A stretch of 64,000 nucleotides of DNA from Sinorhizobium alkalisoli (GCF_008932245.1 NZ_CP034910.1:1302001-1366000); one strand, 5' to 3'. Counted from the stretch's first letter, positions 34,982 to 45,007 are shown. The notes: a model not told the origin generated them from the letters alone. Numbers and translations are program-made.

Positions 34982-35221
34982 CGACCTGGTGGCGCAAGAC
35001 CAAGGGCAGCCGCATGCCGGCACTGCTGCTCGCGGGAGGGAGAGGGCCCTATAGCCGAAGGTCTTTGCAGCCATCCCCATGCGCATCATGCGACATCCCC
35101 GCGAGTCGTTGCTGACGGCAATAAGGTAAGGCATGGCGGTGGCGCGGCGCATCCCCTAAAACTTAGGGTTTATGTTGCACTGCACATCTTCGGGCCTCGC
35201 TACGTGATATTCGCAGGGCGT

Positions 35222-36247
35222 CTATTCCGTCCGCTCGGTTGCTGGCCCTTGCAGCAGATAGCGCACCTCACCGGCGCCGCCGAGGGCGACCGGCGCCGGC
35301 GAGCGGGCAGGGCGAAAACGCTCTGTCTTGTCGGCAAGGATTCCGCCTGCGATCGCCGGGAGGGCGGCCGGATGGGAGAAGGCATAGGCGAGCGCGCTTG
35401 CGAGGCCGCCTTGCTTCTTGAGATCAAGGAAATGCCTGAGTTCGTAGCGGGCGCGGACATGGCGCTCGTGCCGCCTGAAAGCGGCTCTTTCGTCGCTGGT
35501 CAGGTTCTGCTCGGAAAGGATGTTACGATCGGCCTCGTAGAGGCGCTTCAGGTCGATGGTCCTGTGGCGGCCGCTGAGCGAATTCCCTCGAACCAGCGCG
35601 GCATAGCCGCAGCTGTGGATGATTTTGTAGCGGGCCCCGCGCGCAAGTGCCCGTGCATAGAGTTCGTAATCCTCCCCGAGGCGCAGGGTCTCGTTGTAGC
35701 GAAGTCGATGCTTATCGAGAAAGGATCGCCGCATCAGCGGCTTCAAAAACCCGATTTCGCCGCGGCGGACGCCCCGCTGGGATATGTTGCCGTCGACGAA
35801 TCCGATGAGGTCGAGAGGGCGAGGGGTGGCCGCAAACCGCAGAATCTTGCTGCGGATATTTGCCACCTGCTCTGCATCTACGAAGGCGATGTTGTCGGCG
35901 ATGAAATCCCAATCGTCGTGCGCCAGCAACCCCCGCAGCCGCCCGGGCAGGAAGAAGTCGTCCGCATCGAGCACCGCCAGTAATGGCGACTGTGAGATCG
36001 CAATCGCATGGTTTCGTGCCGCGGCCGGCCCGCGGTTCTCTTCAAAGCGGACGACGACAAGGCGGCCGCTACCGTCGTCGACAGCGCGCGCCGCAGCAAT
36101 GGTTCCGTCGTCGGAGGCGTCGTCGATCACGATGATTTCGGCCGCTTCTGGCTCGGCGAGGGCGGACCTGATGGCTCTCCCGATCGTATCGGCGGCGTTT
36201 TTGGCGGCAATGATAACGCAAACATTCGTCGGCGCGGCTGCGGTCAT
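35222..36247 (-). CDS. exoU: Glycosyltransferase, succinoglycan type (ExoU)
   Basis: Start ATG 36247 (MTAAAPTNVCVIIAAKNAAD) has GGAGG upstream; the product has 341 residues. GT2 motifs: AEIIVIDDASDDGTI, AVLDADDFFLPGRL (about residue 90), RLGEDYELYARAL. In S. meliloti ExoU adds the second beta-1,6 glucose of the side chain. It is followed after only 69 bases by exoI: the exoT, exoW and exoV genes that separate them in S. meliloti are absent. Confidence 0.9.
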   Translation of the reverse strand: MTAAAPTNVCVIIAAKNAADTIGRAIRSALAEPEAAEIIVIDDASDDGTIAAARAVDDGSGRLVVVRFEENRGPAAARNHAIAISQSPLLAVLDADDFFLPGRLRGLLAHDDWDFIADNIAFVDAEQVANIRSKILRFAATPRPLDLIGFVDGNISQRGVRRGEIGFLKPLMRRSFLDKHRLRYNETLRLGEDYELYARALARGARYKIIHSCGYAALVRGNSLSGRHRTIDLKRLYEADRNILSEQNLTSDERAAFRRHERHVRARYELRHFLDLKKQGGLASALAYAFSHPAALPAIAGGILADKTERFRPARSPAPVALGGAGEVRYLLQGPATERTE

Positions 36248-36391
36248 ATGGGGCCTCCAGTGGTCATTGAACGCGGCAGTGCAGCGTCGCTCGACGGGCG
36301 AGCGAGACCATGCCGGCCGATCATGACGCAATCGCGTCAGGCGCAGAATTTTTTCTGCTTCCAAATGATTCGGGAAGCCCGCAGTCCCCGG

Positions 36392-36688
36392 TCAGGAATT
36401 GAAATGCCGCGGACGGCCAACCCTGCGCAGGGAAAACCTGGCGGACTGCTTTTCCTCAGTCGCCACCTCGGTGGCTGCTGCCTGTTTGGTAGGGGAAAGT
36501 TTGCGACGATCGCGAGCCTCCTTCCAGATCAGAAATAGCACGCCAACAAAATACCCGACCTGGATGAGCACGGCACAGATCAGCGTCTGAACCGCCGTGG
36601 AAGCGAACGATCCGGTCAAGTAATAGGTCGCGATGGCGAACGCCACCAACGCGCCGAGCATGCTCACAAAAAAACGCGGTGCGAACAT
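36392..36688 (-). CDS. exoX: EPS production modulator ExoX
   Basis: A 98-residue inner-membrane protein with two hydrophobic segments (FVSMLGALVAFAIATYYLTG, TLICAVLIQVGYFVGVLFLI) and a polar C-terminal tail KEARDRRKLSPTK. The size, topology and place opposite exoY identify ExoX, a post-translational inhibitor of ExoY; the exoX:exoY dosage sets EPS output. It is transcribed divergently from exoY across a long regulatory gap. Confidence 0.92.
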   Translation of the reverse strand: MFAPRFFVSMLGALVAFAIATYYLTGSFASTAVQTLICAVLIQVGYFVGVLFLIWKEARDRRKLSPTKQAAATEVATEEKQSARFSLRRVGRPRHFNS

Positions 36689-37456
36689 TCGGCTATCCTA
36701 CTCTCCCGCTCTCGGATGCAACCGTCATCTGCCTCTACTCCCACCTGCACTATATTAGTGGTGGCTTGTCTCTTCAACACGCAAAAAGCTATCCTGCGCC
36801 CATTTTATGCCGCAAATCTTTCCATCGGCTTTATGAGGCCAAATCAATTAGATAAATCCTTGCGCCCGCACCTGAATGCAATCTGTGATGTGTCTGCCAG
36901 ATCTATATGTATATCGTATCTGGGAAGCTGTCGCAGCCGGTTGACCCGCCCGGCCGCCCCTAAAATAAAGGGGGAAGGCGCCAAACCCTTCTGATTGCAG
37001 CGTCTTGTCGGCGATGGGTGGTCTGCCTGCTGCGATCAACTTTTGTTACAATCGCGGACTGTGTCGTTGAGAAATGTGCGCCGCAAAATAATGTTGCATC
37101 GCACCAATTCTCTCCAAAATTGCATTTCGTCAAACTCCGCCGCGGCTTCTCGTTTCGAATCCGAGTGAAAATCCGCCGCCGAAAGTACAAAGCGGGAGCT
37201 AAAATAAGTAAGAGAGCTGATCAGTGCTTTGTCATGTCAAAATAGTGACAAGAAGACCTGATTGAAGATTTAAATTTACTAAATTTTGATTTGGGTGATG
37301 TTCTCGGGCCTAACCACCCCAGGAACGGCTCGGCGCGTGGTGCCTGGCCGGCGCCATATTTCGGCCTTCAAAAAACAAATTCTCACCATACACTCGTTTT
37401 AGATGGCTCCCGTCCCCCGGGATCGACAATCGCCAAACGTAAATGGAGTCCACTCT
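36689..37456. promoter_or_regulatory. exoX-exoY divergent control region
   Basis: A 768-base gene-free, AT-enriched region, with the lowest GC in about 37190-37300 (for example TTTAAATTTACTAAATTTTG at 37269-37288). In S. meliloti this region holds exoY and exoX promoters bound by MucR and influenced by ExoS/ChvI. I could not define a specific operator by eye. Confidence 0.6.
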
Positions 37457-38137
37457 ATGAAGTCCGCGACGCGCTCGGCCAGTTCGCCATTTTTCATCTC
37501 CCCGGACATGGGCGCAGCCCGGCCGATCGGGGGGATATCCAAACGGAGTTTCGACATACTGATTGCTTCCCTGGGGCTCCTCGCCCTCAGCCCGCTTTTC
37601 CTGCTTCTGATGGCTTTGGTAAAGTTATCGGATGGCGGAAGCGCATTTTATGGACATCGTCGGATCGGTCACAACGGTCAGGCCTTTAGATGCCTGAAGT
37701 TCCGCACGATGAGGGAAGACGGCGACCGTGTGCTGCAGGAGTATTTCAGGGCGAATCCCGCCGCCTACGAGGAATGGCGTGCGACCCGCAAGCTTCAACA
37801 CGATCCGCGCGTGACGGTTCTCGGCAGCGTGCTGCGCAAGCTCAGCCTTGATGAGTTGCCGCAATTGCTCAACGTGATTCGCGGCGAGATGAGCCTCGTC
37901 GGTCCGCGCCCGGTCGTGGAAGACGAGCTCGAGCTCTATGACGCGGCTGCGGTCTATTATCTGCGCTCGCGACCGGGCCTGACGGGTCTCTGGCAGATCA
38001 GTGGCCGGAACGACGTGTCCTATGCCGCCCGCGTGGCGTTCGATACGCACTATGTCGAGAACTGGTCGCTGCTCACCGATCTTGTCATTGTGTTCAAGAC
38101 AATCCCTGCCGTCTGCTTCAGTCGCGGCAGCTATTGA
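37457..38137 (+). CDS. exoY: Undecaprenyl-phosphate galactose phosphotransferase
   Basis: Start ATG 37457 after GGAG; 226 residues, the ExoY length. One membrane helix ([20 protein letters not shown], about residues 31-50), then the polyprenyl-phosphate sugar transferase motifs [30 protein letters not shown] and [14 protein letters not shown], ending [16 protein letters not shown]. It attaches galactose 1-phosphate from UDP-galactose to the lipid carrier, starting each EPS repeat. First gene of exoYFQZ. Confidence 0.96.
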   Translation: MKSATRSASSPFFISPDMGAARPIGGISKRSFDILIASLGLLALSPLFLLLMALVKLSDGGSAFYGHRRIGHNGQAFRCLKFRTMREDGDRVLQEYFRANPAAYEEWRATRKLQHDPRVTVLGSVLRKLSLDELPQLLNVIRGEMSLVGPRPVVEDELELYDAAAVYYLRSRPGLTGLWQISGRNDVSYAARVAFDTHYVENWSLLTDLVIVFKTIPAVCFSRGSY

Positions 38138-38191
38138 GACTTGGCGCTGTCCGAGCCGCCGGAATCACGTCGAGTAATAGGAAATCCAGAA

Positions 38192-39454
38192 ATGCCTTCC
38201 ATCAGAATTGCAGCGAAACCTGCCTCACACCGCACGCTCTTCAAGTGGGTCCGTCTCGCTATCGTGGCAGCGGTCGTTTGCGGCGCGAGCGTCGTGCAGG
38301 CCGAGGAATATCGACTTGGAGTCATGGACAAGTTGCGTGTCCGCGTCGCTGAATGGCAGACCGCCGAAGGTGCCGTGCGTGACTGGTCCGCCGTCAGCGG
38401 CGAATACACGGTGGGTGCTTCGGGCAATCTTTCACTCCCTTTCGTCGGTGACCTGCCAGCTTCCGGCAGGACGACGGCGGAGCTCGCCGAAGATATCGGC
38501 GACAAGATACAGAAGCTTTTCGGTCTCAGGGATCGCCCCTCAGCCTCGGTCGAGATGGCGCAATATCGCCCCGTCTATCTTTATGGCGAGGTGCAAAACC
38601 CAGGCGAATATCCCTACGCGCCGAACATGACAGTGCTCAAGGCGATCAGCCTTGGCGGCGGGTTGCGGCGCGCCGACAATGGCCAGCGTTTCGCGCGCGA
38701 CTATATCAACGCGGCGGGCGACTCCGCCGTGCAGATTGCCGAGCGCAACCGGCTGCTCATCCGACGCGCGAGACTTATCGCCGAAATCGGCAAGCAGGAT
38801 GAGATTGCGCTTCCTGAGCAATTGAAGAATTTTCCCGGCGTCGACAAGCTGCTTTCGAGCGAAACGGCGCTGATGCGATCGCGCGACAAGCGACAGCAGC
38901 GGCAACTCGCCGCGCTTGGCGACCTCAAGTCGTTGCTGCAAAGCGAGATCGAATCGCTTGCCAAGAAGTCCCAGACCCAACAGCACCAGCTCGAGCTCGT
39001 CACACAGGATCGGGATAATGTTGACAGTCTGGCGGATAAGGGATTGGCACTCGCTCAACGCAAGCTCTCGCTCGAGCAAAGGGTTGCCGACGTGCAGTCT
39101 TCGCTGCTCGACATCGACACGGCGTCGCTCAAGGCAAAGCAGGAAATGAGCAAGGCGGCCCAGGACGAAACCAATCTGCGCGACGATTGGGATGCACAGC
39201 TTGCACAGGAATTGCAGAATACCGAGGCCGAACTCGACGCATTGACGCTGAAGCTCGGCACCAGCCGCGATCTGATGACCGAGGCGCTGACGCAATCGGC
39301 AGAGGCGGCACATCTGTCTGCGCAGGCCGCAAACATCACCTACACGATCATCCGGGAAAAGGACGGAAAGCCGACCGAGATCGCTGCGAACGAGACTACC
39401 CAGGTGCTGCCAGGTGATGTCATCAAGGTCAATGCCCTGGTGGCGATGCAGTGA
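38192..39454 (+). CDS. exoF: Outer-membrane/periplasmic EPS export protein ExoF
   Basis: Start ATG 38192 (MPSIRIAAKPASHRTLFKWV); 420 residues. Signal sequence to about VVQAEE, then a Wza-type export domain (YRLGVMDKLRVRVAEW, GASGNLSLPFVGDLPASGRT) and SLBB-like part (VYLYGEVQNPGEYPYAPNMT). A long coiled coil follows (about 180-370, rich in Leu, Gln and Glu). ExoF works with ExoP in export and polymerisation. It follows exoY by 54 bases and its stop overlaps the exoQ start. Confidence 0.93.
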   Translation: MPSIRIAAKPASHRTLFKWVRLAIVAAVVCGASVVQAEEYRLGVMDKLRVRVAEWQTAEGAVRDWSAVSGEYTVGASGNLSLPFVGDLPASGRTTAELAEDIGDKIQKLFGLRDRPSASVEMAQYRPVYLYGEVQNPGEYPYAPNMTVLKAISLGGGLRRADNGQRFARDYINAAGDSAVQIAERNRLLIRRARLIAEIGKQDEIALPEQLKNFPGVDKLLSSETALMRSRDKRQQRQLAALGDLKSLLQSEIESLAKKSQTQQHQLELVTQDRDNVDSLADKGLALAQRKLSLEQRVADVQSSLLDIDTASLKAKQEMSKAAQDETNLRDDWDAQLAQELQNTEAELDALTLKLGTSRDLMTEALTQSAEAAHLSAQAANITYTIIREKDGKPTEIAANETTQVLPGDVIKVNALVAMQ

Positions 39455-40743
39455 GCGTGGGGTTGAGGATCTCGAAGGCGAGCCTCATCACCCCGGGGGC
39501 GAACAGGCTTTACGCGACTGCAGCCGTCGCCCTTTCGCTCTTCGTCTTTGCCTATTCGACCCGCTTTGGGCAGATTTCGATTCTGCTCTATTACGGTCTC
39601 TGGCTTCCGCTCGTCCTCGTCGACTACAAAAAGGTCCTCGGTAATTACGGCAAGTTTCTCTGGATCTTCGCCTTCGCCGTGTTCGCCTGCCTTTCGATGT
39701 TCTGGTCGGCAGCGCCGGGTGTCACGCTGCGAACAGGCGTCCAATATCTGAGCCAAATCGTCTGTGCCTTGATCGCCATGCGGGTGATCGACATCCGCAC
39801 CCTTTCCCGCGGCATGATGGCCGGCGTTGCCATTGTGCTCGTCTATTCACTGCTGTTCGGCATCTATCACTATGATCCGCTCGACGGCACCTATAGTTTC
39901 GTCGGCGCCTTCGCCTCGAAGAACCAGTTGGGCTTCTACGCCTCGCTCGGCATCTACTTCGCATTTGCCGCGGTATTCGTCCTGGGGGAAGGGGCCGTGT
40001 GGCGGGCGGTCGCCGCGGTCACCGGAGCGATTTCCGCCTATTCACTCTTCGCTTCGCAATCGGCGACCTCGGTCCTCACCACGGCTGCGATCCTCGGGCT
40101 TTGCCTTTCCATGCGAGCGATAACGGCGCTGAGGCCAGCCAGCCGCAAAGGCCTGTTCCTGGGAATTGCCGCGTTCGCTGGAGTGGCTGCATTCGCCTTG
40201 ATCTCCAGCGGCGCCTTCGATCTGGTTCTCGGTGCCTTCGGCAAGGATTCGACGCTGACCGGCCGCACCTACCTATGGCAACAGGGCATCGACGCGGCGA
40301 AGACCGCCCCCATATTCGGCATGGGTTATCAGGCCTATTGGGTGCAAGGCTTTGCCGAGGCCGAACGGCTGTGGGAAGAATTTTACATCACCGCCCGCAG
40401 CGGCTTCCATTTCCACAACACCTATATCGAGACCGCCGTCGAAACGGGACTGGTCGGGCTCGTGCTCTTGAGTCTCGTACTGTTTGCCGCCGTCGTGGGG
40501 CAGTTGAAGCGCGTGCTTTCGGCGAACCGTGACCCGGAAGCCATGGTGCTCTTTGGCGTCGCGGTGCTGCTCCTCATCCGCTCCTTCGTGGAGATCGACA
40601 TCCTCAACCCGTACCACGTCGGATCCTTCCTCATGTATTTCACGGCGGGCAAACTGACGGTGGCAAGCAAGCGCCCCACCCCGGCCTGGATTTGGCCCGG
40701 CGAGGAGGAGCAGCCCGCCTACGGGCGCCGTTGGACGGCCTGA
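39451..40743 (+). CDS. exoQ: EPS polymerase ExoQ (Wzy type)
   Basis: A 430-residue membrane protein beginning with GTG 39451 that overlaps the exoF stop (GTGA). It has about ten hydrophobic helices and the O-antigen ligase/polymerase motif region GRTYLWQQGIDAAKTAPIFG followed by FHFHNTYIETAVETGLVGL. ExoQ is needed for high-mass EPS. The C-terminal tail PEEEQPAYGRRWTA-like region is cytoplasmic. Confidence 0.92.
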   Translation: MSVGLRISKASLITPGANRLYATAAVALSLFVFAYSTRFGQISILLYYGLWLPLVLVDYKKVLGNYGKFLWIFAFAVFACLSMFWSAAPGVTLRTGVQYLSQIVCALIAMRVIDIRTLSRGMMAGVAIVLVYSLLFGIYHYDPLDGTYSFVGAFASKNQLGFYASLGIYFAFAAVFVLGEGAVWRAVAAVTGAISAYSLFASQSATSVLTTAAILGLCLSMRAITALRPASRKGLFLGIAAFAGVAAFALISSGAFDLVLGAFGKDSTLTGRTYLWQQGIDAAKTAPIFGMGYQAYWVQGFAEAERLWEEFYITARSGFHFHNTYIETAVETGLVGLVLLSLVLFAAVVGQLKRVLSANRDPEAMVLFGVAVLLLIRSFVEIDILNPYHVGSFLMYFTAGKLTVASKRPTPAWIWPGEEEQPAYGRRWTA

Positions 40744-40766
40744 AGGCGGGAGAGGGGGCGCAAACA

Positions 40767-41774
40767 ATGGGGACGATCCGGGCAATCCAGTACTTGCGGG
40801 CCCTGGCGGCGCTTGCGGTGGTCGCCTTCCATGCGGCCGAGAAGACCGGCCATCACTTCGTGATCGGTGCGGCAGGGGTCGACGTCTTCTTCGTCATCAG
40901 CGGCTTCATCATGTGGGTCATCAGCGCGCGGCGGCCGGTCACGCCGGTCAAATTCCTCGCCGATCGCGCGCGGCGCATCTTGCCGATCTACTGGTTTGCG
41001 ACGGCGATCATGGTCGCGGGCGGCCTGGTGGGCCTTTTTCCGAACCTGGTCGTCACGGCCGAACACGTCGTTGCGTCCCTGCTTTTCGTTCCCGCGCGCT
41101 CGCCGAGCACCGGTGAGATCTGGCCTGTTCTCGTGCAAGGCTGGACGCTGAATTATGAAATGTTCTTCTACGCGGTCTTTGCGGCCTCGCTCGTCCTGCC
41201 GCGGTTCTGGCGTTTGCCGGCGGTAGCGGGATTCTTCCTCGTGCTGGTGGTAGCGGGCTTATCCGTCACCAGCGAAAATCCTCTTTTGCTCACCTATACC
41301 CGTCCCCTCGTCCTTGAGTTCGTCGCCGGAATGATCATCGGTGCATTTTGGTTGGAGGGGAGGGTGCCGCCCGTCGGCGCCGGGCTCGGGCTTGCCGCCT
41401 GTTCATTCGGCGGCTTTGCACTCATTGCGGGCTTGAGCCTGCCTTTTGATGAACGCTTGACCGGGCCGCTTTCAGTGCTTCTCGTTCTCGGCGCGCTTTC
41501 GCTCGAAGCGCATGGGCGAGTTCCGACTGTGCGGATACTGAAGCTTCTCGGCAACGCGTCCTACTCTATCTATCTCTGGCACACCTTTGCGATTTCCGTC
41601 GTGGCGAAGGCAGGCACTCTGTTCGACCTTCATTCGAAGCTCTCGATGGTGATGGCGACAGCCACGGGAACGCTCGTCGGGATCGTCGGCTATCTGCTGC
41701 TCGAGCGCCCCCTGTTGCAGCGCGACCGGACACCGCCGCCTGCGCCGGGCCTGGCAGGCGGCACCGCCGAATAG
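40767..41774 (+). CDS. exoZ: EPS acetyltransferase ExoZ
   Basis: Start ATG 40767 (MGTIRAIQYLRALAALAVVA) after GGGAGAGGGGG; 335 residues. An acyltransferase-3 protein with about ten membrane helices; family motifs are FHAAEKTGHH, GVDVFFVISGFIMW and FLADRARRILPIYW. It acetylates a glucose of the EPS repeat. The frame extends upstream to 40692 within exoQ, but the ATG with its ribosome site is better. Confidence 0.92.
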   Translation: MGTIRAIQYLRALAALAVVAFHAAEKTGHHFVIGAAGVDVFFVISGFIMWVISARRPVTPVKFLADRARRILPIYWFATAIMVAGGLVGLFPNLVVTAEHVVASLLFVPARSPSTGEIWPVLVQGWTLNYEMFFYAVFAASLVLPRFWRLPAVAGFFLVLVVAGLSVTSENPLLLTYTRPLVLEFVAGMIIGAFWLEGRVPPVGAGLGLAACSFGGFALIAGLSLPFDERLTGPLSVLLVLGALSLEAHGRVPTVRILKLLGNASYSIYLWHTFAISVVAKAGTLFDLHSKLSMVMATATGTLVGIVGYLLLERPLLQRDRTPPPAPGLAGGTAE

Positions 41775-41807
41775 GCGCAGTTGGCGCCGCAGGAGGTGGT
41801 AACCTGC

Positions 41808-42788
41808 TTAGCCGTTTTTGCGCGAATGCCAGTTCCAGGCCGACTCGGTGATCGCTGCCAGATCATATTGCGGTTCCCACCCGAGCACGCGGCGGGCCTT
41901 GTCATTGTTGGCGACGAGCGTCGTGGAATCGCCCTCGCGGCGACCGGCGTAACCGACATTGAAGGGACGCCGCGCAACCTTCTCGATTGCTCCAACCAGT
42001 TCCTTGACCGTCGTTCCCGTGCCGGTTCCAAGGTTCAATTCGACGCTCTCGCCCCCCTTGAGCAGGTAGTCGACGGCACGGACATGGGCATCCGCAAGGT
42101 CGAGCACGTGGATATAGTCGCGCACGCAGGTGCCGTCACGCGTGTCGTAATCCGTCCCGAAAACCTTGAAGCCCGCACGCCGGCCGAGGGCCGCATCGAT
42201 CGCCAGCGGGATCGCATGGGTCTCCGGCTCGTGCCATTCGCCGATCCGGCCCTCGAAATCGGCACCGGCAGCATTGAAATAGCGCAGGATGACGGACCGA
42301 AGCCCTTTGTACAGTCCGTAATCCTTCATTGCCTGTTCGCAGATCCATTTTGTGCGGCCATAGGGATTGATCGGCGCCTGCTTGTGCGACTCGTCCATCG
42401 GGACGCTGTCGGGAAGGCCGTAAGTGGCGCAGGTGGAGGAGAAGACGAAAGCGTCGATGCCTGCGGCGAGCGTCGCCGACAATAGCGTCAACGTGCCGAT
42501 GACGTTGTTATCGTAGAAGGAGACCGGATCCTTTACGGACTCACCGACCTCGATCATGGCGGCAAAGTGCAGGATGGCCCGCGGCCTGTGGCGCGCGATC
42601 ACCTCGTCGAGGCGCGGACGATCACGGATGTCGCCCTTCTCCAGCACCCCCCAGCGGACGAACTCTTCGTGACCGTTGGAGAGGTTGTCGTAAACGACGG
42701 GCTGGTAGCCCTTTTCGGAGAGCCGAAGACATGTATGGGAGCCAATATAGCCGGCGCCGCCGACGACGAGAATGGTATTGTTCTGCAC
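41808..42788 (-). CDS. exoB: UDP-glucose 4-epimerase
   Basis: Start at GTG 42788 (M/V QNNTILVVGGAGYIGSHTCL), preceded by GAGG; 326 residues. NAD-binding GGAGYIGSH, then SSTCATYG and the catalytic Y-x3-K in PYGRTKWICEQ. It interconverts UDP-glucose and UDP-galactose for ExoY and other surface polysaccharides. Convergent with exoZ, divergent from queC. The longer open frame to 42974 is not used by the family. Confidence 0.95.
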   Translation of the reverse strand: MQNNTILVVGGAGYIGSHTCLRLSEKGYQPVVYDNLSNGHEEFVRWGVLEKGDIRDRPRLDEVIARHRPRAILHFAAMIEVGESVKDPVSFYDNNVIGTLTLLSATLAAGIDAFVFSSTCATYGLPDSVPMDESHKQAPINPYGRTKWICEQAMKDYGLYKGLRSVILRYFNAAGADFEGRIGEWHEPETHAIPLAIDAALGRRAGFKVFGTDYDTRDGTCVRDYIHVLDLADAHVRAVDYLLKGGESVELNLGTGTGTTVKELVGAIEKVARRPFNVGYAGRREGDSTTLVANNDKARRVLGWEPQYDLAAITESAWNWHSRKNG

Positions 42789-43014
42789 GGGTAACCTCGG
42801 TTGATGACGTCTGAAACGCACGTGGGCCTGTACGCCTCGCAATGAATAGCGGCGAATTTCGAACACATCGTGAAAGCGCCGACGCGATTTACCGGATATC
42901 GGGTTTTTATGCCGCGCAACCGGTTGGCCATTCACAAACCGTCCCCTTTGGCCTAAAAGCCGGACAGGTAACACTCCGGTCGCAGCCTACCCGGTCAAAA
43001 CAAGGACACCTGTT

Positions 43015-43725
43015 ATGAAAACCATAGTCATCTGCTCCGGCGGATTGGATTCCGTTTCGCTCGCCCACAAGGTCGCCGCGGAACACGAGCTTGTTCGGCT
43101 CGTCTCCTTCGATTACGGCCAGCGGCACCGCAAGGAACTGGATTTCGCCGCCGCTTGCGCCAGGCGTCTCGGTGTGCCGCATCAGCTCATCGACATAAGC
43201 GAAATCGGCCGGCATCTTACCGGTTCGGCCCTGACCGACGACGTCGAGGTGCCGGATGGGCATTATGCGGAAGAGACGATGAAGACGACTGTCGTGCCGA
43301 ACCGCAACGCCATCATGCTTGCGATCGCCTTCGGCGTCGCCGCCGCCCGCAAGGCCGAGGCAGTGGCGACAGCGGTCCACGGCGGGGATCATTTCATCTA
43401 TCCGGACTGTCGCCCAGGATTCATCAATGCCTTTCGGGCGATGCAGAACCATGCGCTCGAGGGATATGCGGAGGTGAGGCTTTATGCACCCTACGTCAAT
43501 GTCTCCAAAGCCGACATCGTCGCAGACGGCGCGAAGCACGATACGCCCTTTGCCGAAACATGGTCATGCTACAAGGGCGGTCCGCTCCATTGCGGCCGTT
43601 GCGGCACCTGTGTCGAGCGGCGCGAGGCTTTTCACCTCGCCGGCATTGCCGACCCAACGGAGTATTTGGATCCGGAATTCTGGACCAAGGCCATCGGCGC
43701 CTTTGCTGCAGAGGAGGTTAAATGA
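43015..43725 (+). CDS. queC: 7-cyano-7-deazaguanine synthase
   Basis: A 236-residue PP-loop enzyme: VICSGGLDSVSLAHK gives the SGGxDS ATP pyrophosphatase motif, and four zinc Cys appear in the C-terminal stretch (SCYKGGPLHCGRCGTCVERR). It converts carboxy-deazaguanine to preQ0 in queuosine synthesis. In S. meliloti the same gene was named exsB because it lies beside exoB. Here exoB and queC are divergent, 226 bases apart; the exsA transporter gene is absent. It overlaps queD by 4 bases. Confidence 0.95.
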   Translation: MKTIVICSGGLDSVSLAHKVAAEHELVRLVSFDYGQRHRKELDFAAACARRLGVPHQLIDISEIGRHLTGSALTDDVEVPDGHYAEETMKTTVVPNRNAIMLAIAFGVAAARKAEAVATAVHGGDHFIYPDCRPGFINAFRAMQNHALEGYAEVRLYAPYVNVSKADIVADGAKHDTPFAETWSCYKGGPLHCGRCGTCVERREAFHLAGIADPTEYLDPEFWTKAIGAFAAEEVK

Positions 43726-44081
43726 TGTTCCGCATCACCAAGGAATTCCATTTCTCCGCCTCGCACCAGCTGAAGAGCCTGCCGCCGGAACATCAATGCG
43801 CGCGGCTGCACGGACATAATTACATCGTCGAGGTCGAGCTTTCGGCGGAGACGCTGAACGAGCATGGGTTCGTGCGCGACTATCACGAGCTCGCGCCGTT
43901 GAAACGCTATATCGACGAAGCCTTCGACCACCGTCACTTGAATGACATACTCGGCCATGACCGGGTGACTGCCGAGTGCCTGGCGCAGCATTTCTTTGAA
44001 TGGTGCAAAGGGCGATTTCCGGAAACGGCCGCCGTGCGCGTCAGCGAGACGGCAAAGACCTGGGCGGAATACAGGCCATGA
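43722..44081 (+). CDS. queD: 6-carboxytetrahydropterin synthase
   Basis: A 119-residue QueD-type protein: [20 protein letters not shown], then the HGHNY zinc and active-site motif ([14 protein letters not shown]), and DHRHLND. It produces the pterin used by QueE. ATG 43722 overlaps the queC stop as ATGA; ATG 43725 is the alternative. Its stop overlaps the queE start. Formerly exsC in S. meliloti naming. Confidence 0.95.
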   Translation: MMFRITKEFHFSASHQLKSLPPEHQCARLHGHNYIVEVELSAETLNEHGFVRDYHELAPLKRYIDEAFDHRHLNDILGHDRVTAECLAQHFFEWCKGRFPETAAVRVSETAKTWAEYRP

Positions 44082-44815
44082 TCGGCACACGACCGACCGA
44101 AATCCGCGTCAGCGAGATCTTCGGGCCAACTATCCAGGGCGAGGGCGCGTTGATCGGAGTGCCGACCGTGTTCGTCAGGACCGGCGGCTGCGATTACCGT
44201 TGTTCCTGGTGCGACAGCCTTCACGCCGTCGACAGCCGCTATCGTGACGAGTGGCGCCCTATGTCGACGGAGGAGGTGTGGCAGGAGGTCACGGCGCTTT
44301 CCGGCGGCACGCCGGTCATGGTTTCCCTGTCGGGCGGCAACCCGGCAATTCAGCCGCTTGGAGACCTGATCACGTGCGGCCATGCACAGGGATATCGCTT
44401 CGCCCTCGAAACGCAAGGCTCGATCGCACGCGACTGGTTCGCCGATCTCGACGTGCTGGTGCTCAGTCCCAAACCGCCATCGAGCGGAATGGAGACGGAT
44501 TGGGATGCGTTCGGCGCCTGCCTCGAGGCGAGCGGGGGTAGGCCACAGACGATTCTCAAGATCGTGATCTTCGACGAGGCAGATTATTCCTATGCGCGGA
44601 ATGCCGCAGCACGCTACCCGCAACTGCCCGTTTATCTCCAGCCCGGCAACCACACGCCGCCGCCACCCGAGGAATTCGATGCGCCGATCGACATCGAGGG
44701 CGTGACGGAGCGCATGCGCTGGCTGGTCGAGCGCGTCACGGAGGACAGATGGTTCGAGGCGCGCGTTCTTCCGCAGTTGCACGTCCTTCTTTGGGGTAAC
44801 AAGCGCGGCGTGTAG
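44078..44815 (+). CDS. queE: 7-carboxy-7-deazaguanine synthase (radical SAM)
   Basis: Start ATG 44078 overlaps the queD stop; 245 residues. The radical-SAM cluster motif is CDYRCSWC (C-x3-C-x2-C, about residues 33-40), preceded by [31 protein letters not shown] is the GGE-like SAM segment. It makes 7-carboxy-7-deazaguanine. The queC-queD-queE trio is complete and translationally coupled. Confidence 0.95.
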   Translation: MIGTRPTEIRVSEIFGPTIQGEGALIGVPTVFVRTGGCDYRCSWCDSLHAVDSRYRDEWRPMSTEEVWQEVTALSGGTPVMVSLSGGNPAIQPLGDLITCGHAQGYRFALETQGSIARDWFADLDVLVLSPKPPSSGMETDWDAFGACLEASGGRPQTILKIVIFDEADYSYARNAAARYPQLPVYLQPGNHTPPPPEEFDAPIDIEGVTERMRWLVERVTEDRWFEARVLPQLHVLLWGNKRGV

Positions 44816-45007
44816 ATCACATCTGCATACCCGCAGCATTGCGCGGCCATCGCGGTCCCGCAGGCGCTTTGCTGGATGAAGCGTGGTATTTCGGCTTGTC
44901 GATGTTACAGTCATGACATAAAACGTTACCGCCGCGTTAACGGCGCCTGTCACCCACACTCCAAGCAGATTCGAAAGAATTTTTAATGCCACGAGAAGGA
45001 GACATTT

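Noticed and set aside
35154-35168. Small palindrome CCCTAA-AAC-TTAGGG between exoI and exoU
   Set aside because: Only 6-bp arms, no T-run and no clear context; could be chance, though it marks the place where exoT/W/V would be.
42789-43014. preQ1 riboswitch ahead of queC
   Set aside because: I looked for the preQ1-I pattern (conserved loop plus A-rich tail) and did not find it in the exoB-queC gap.
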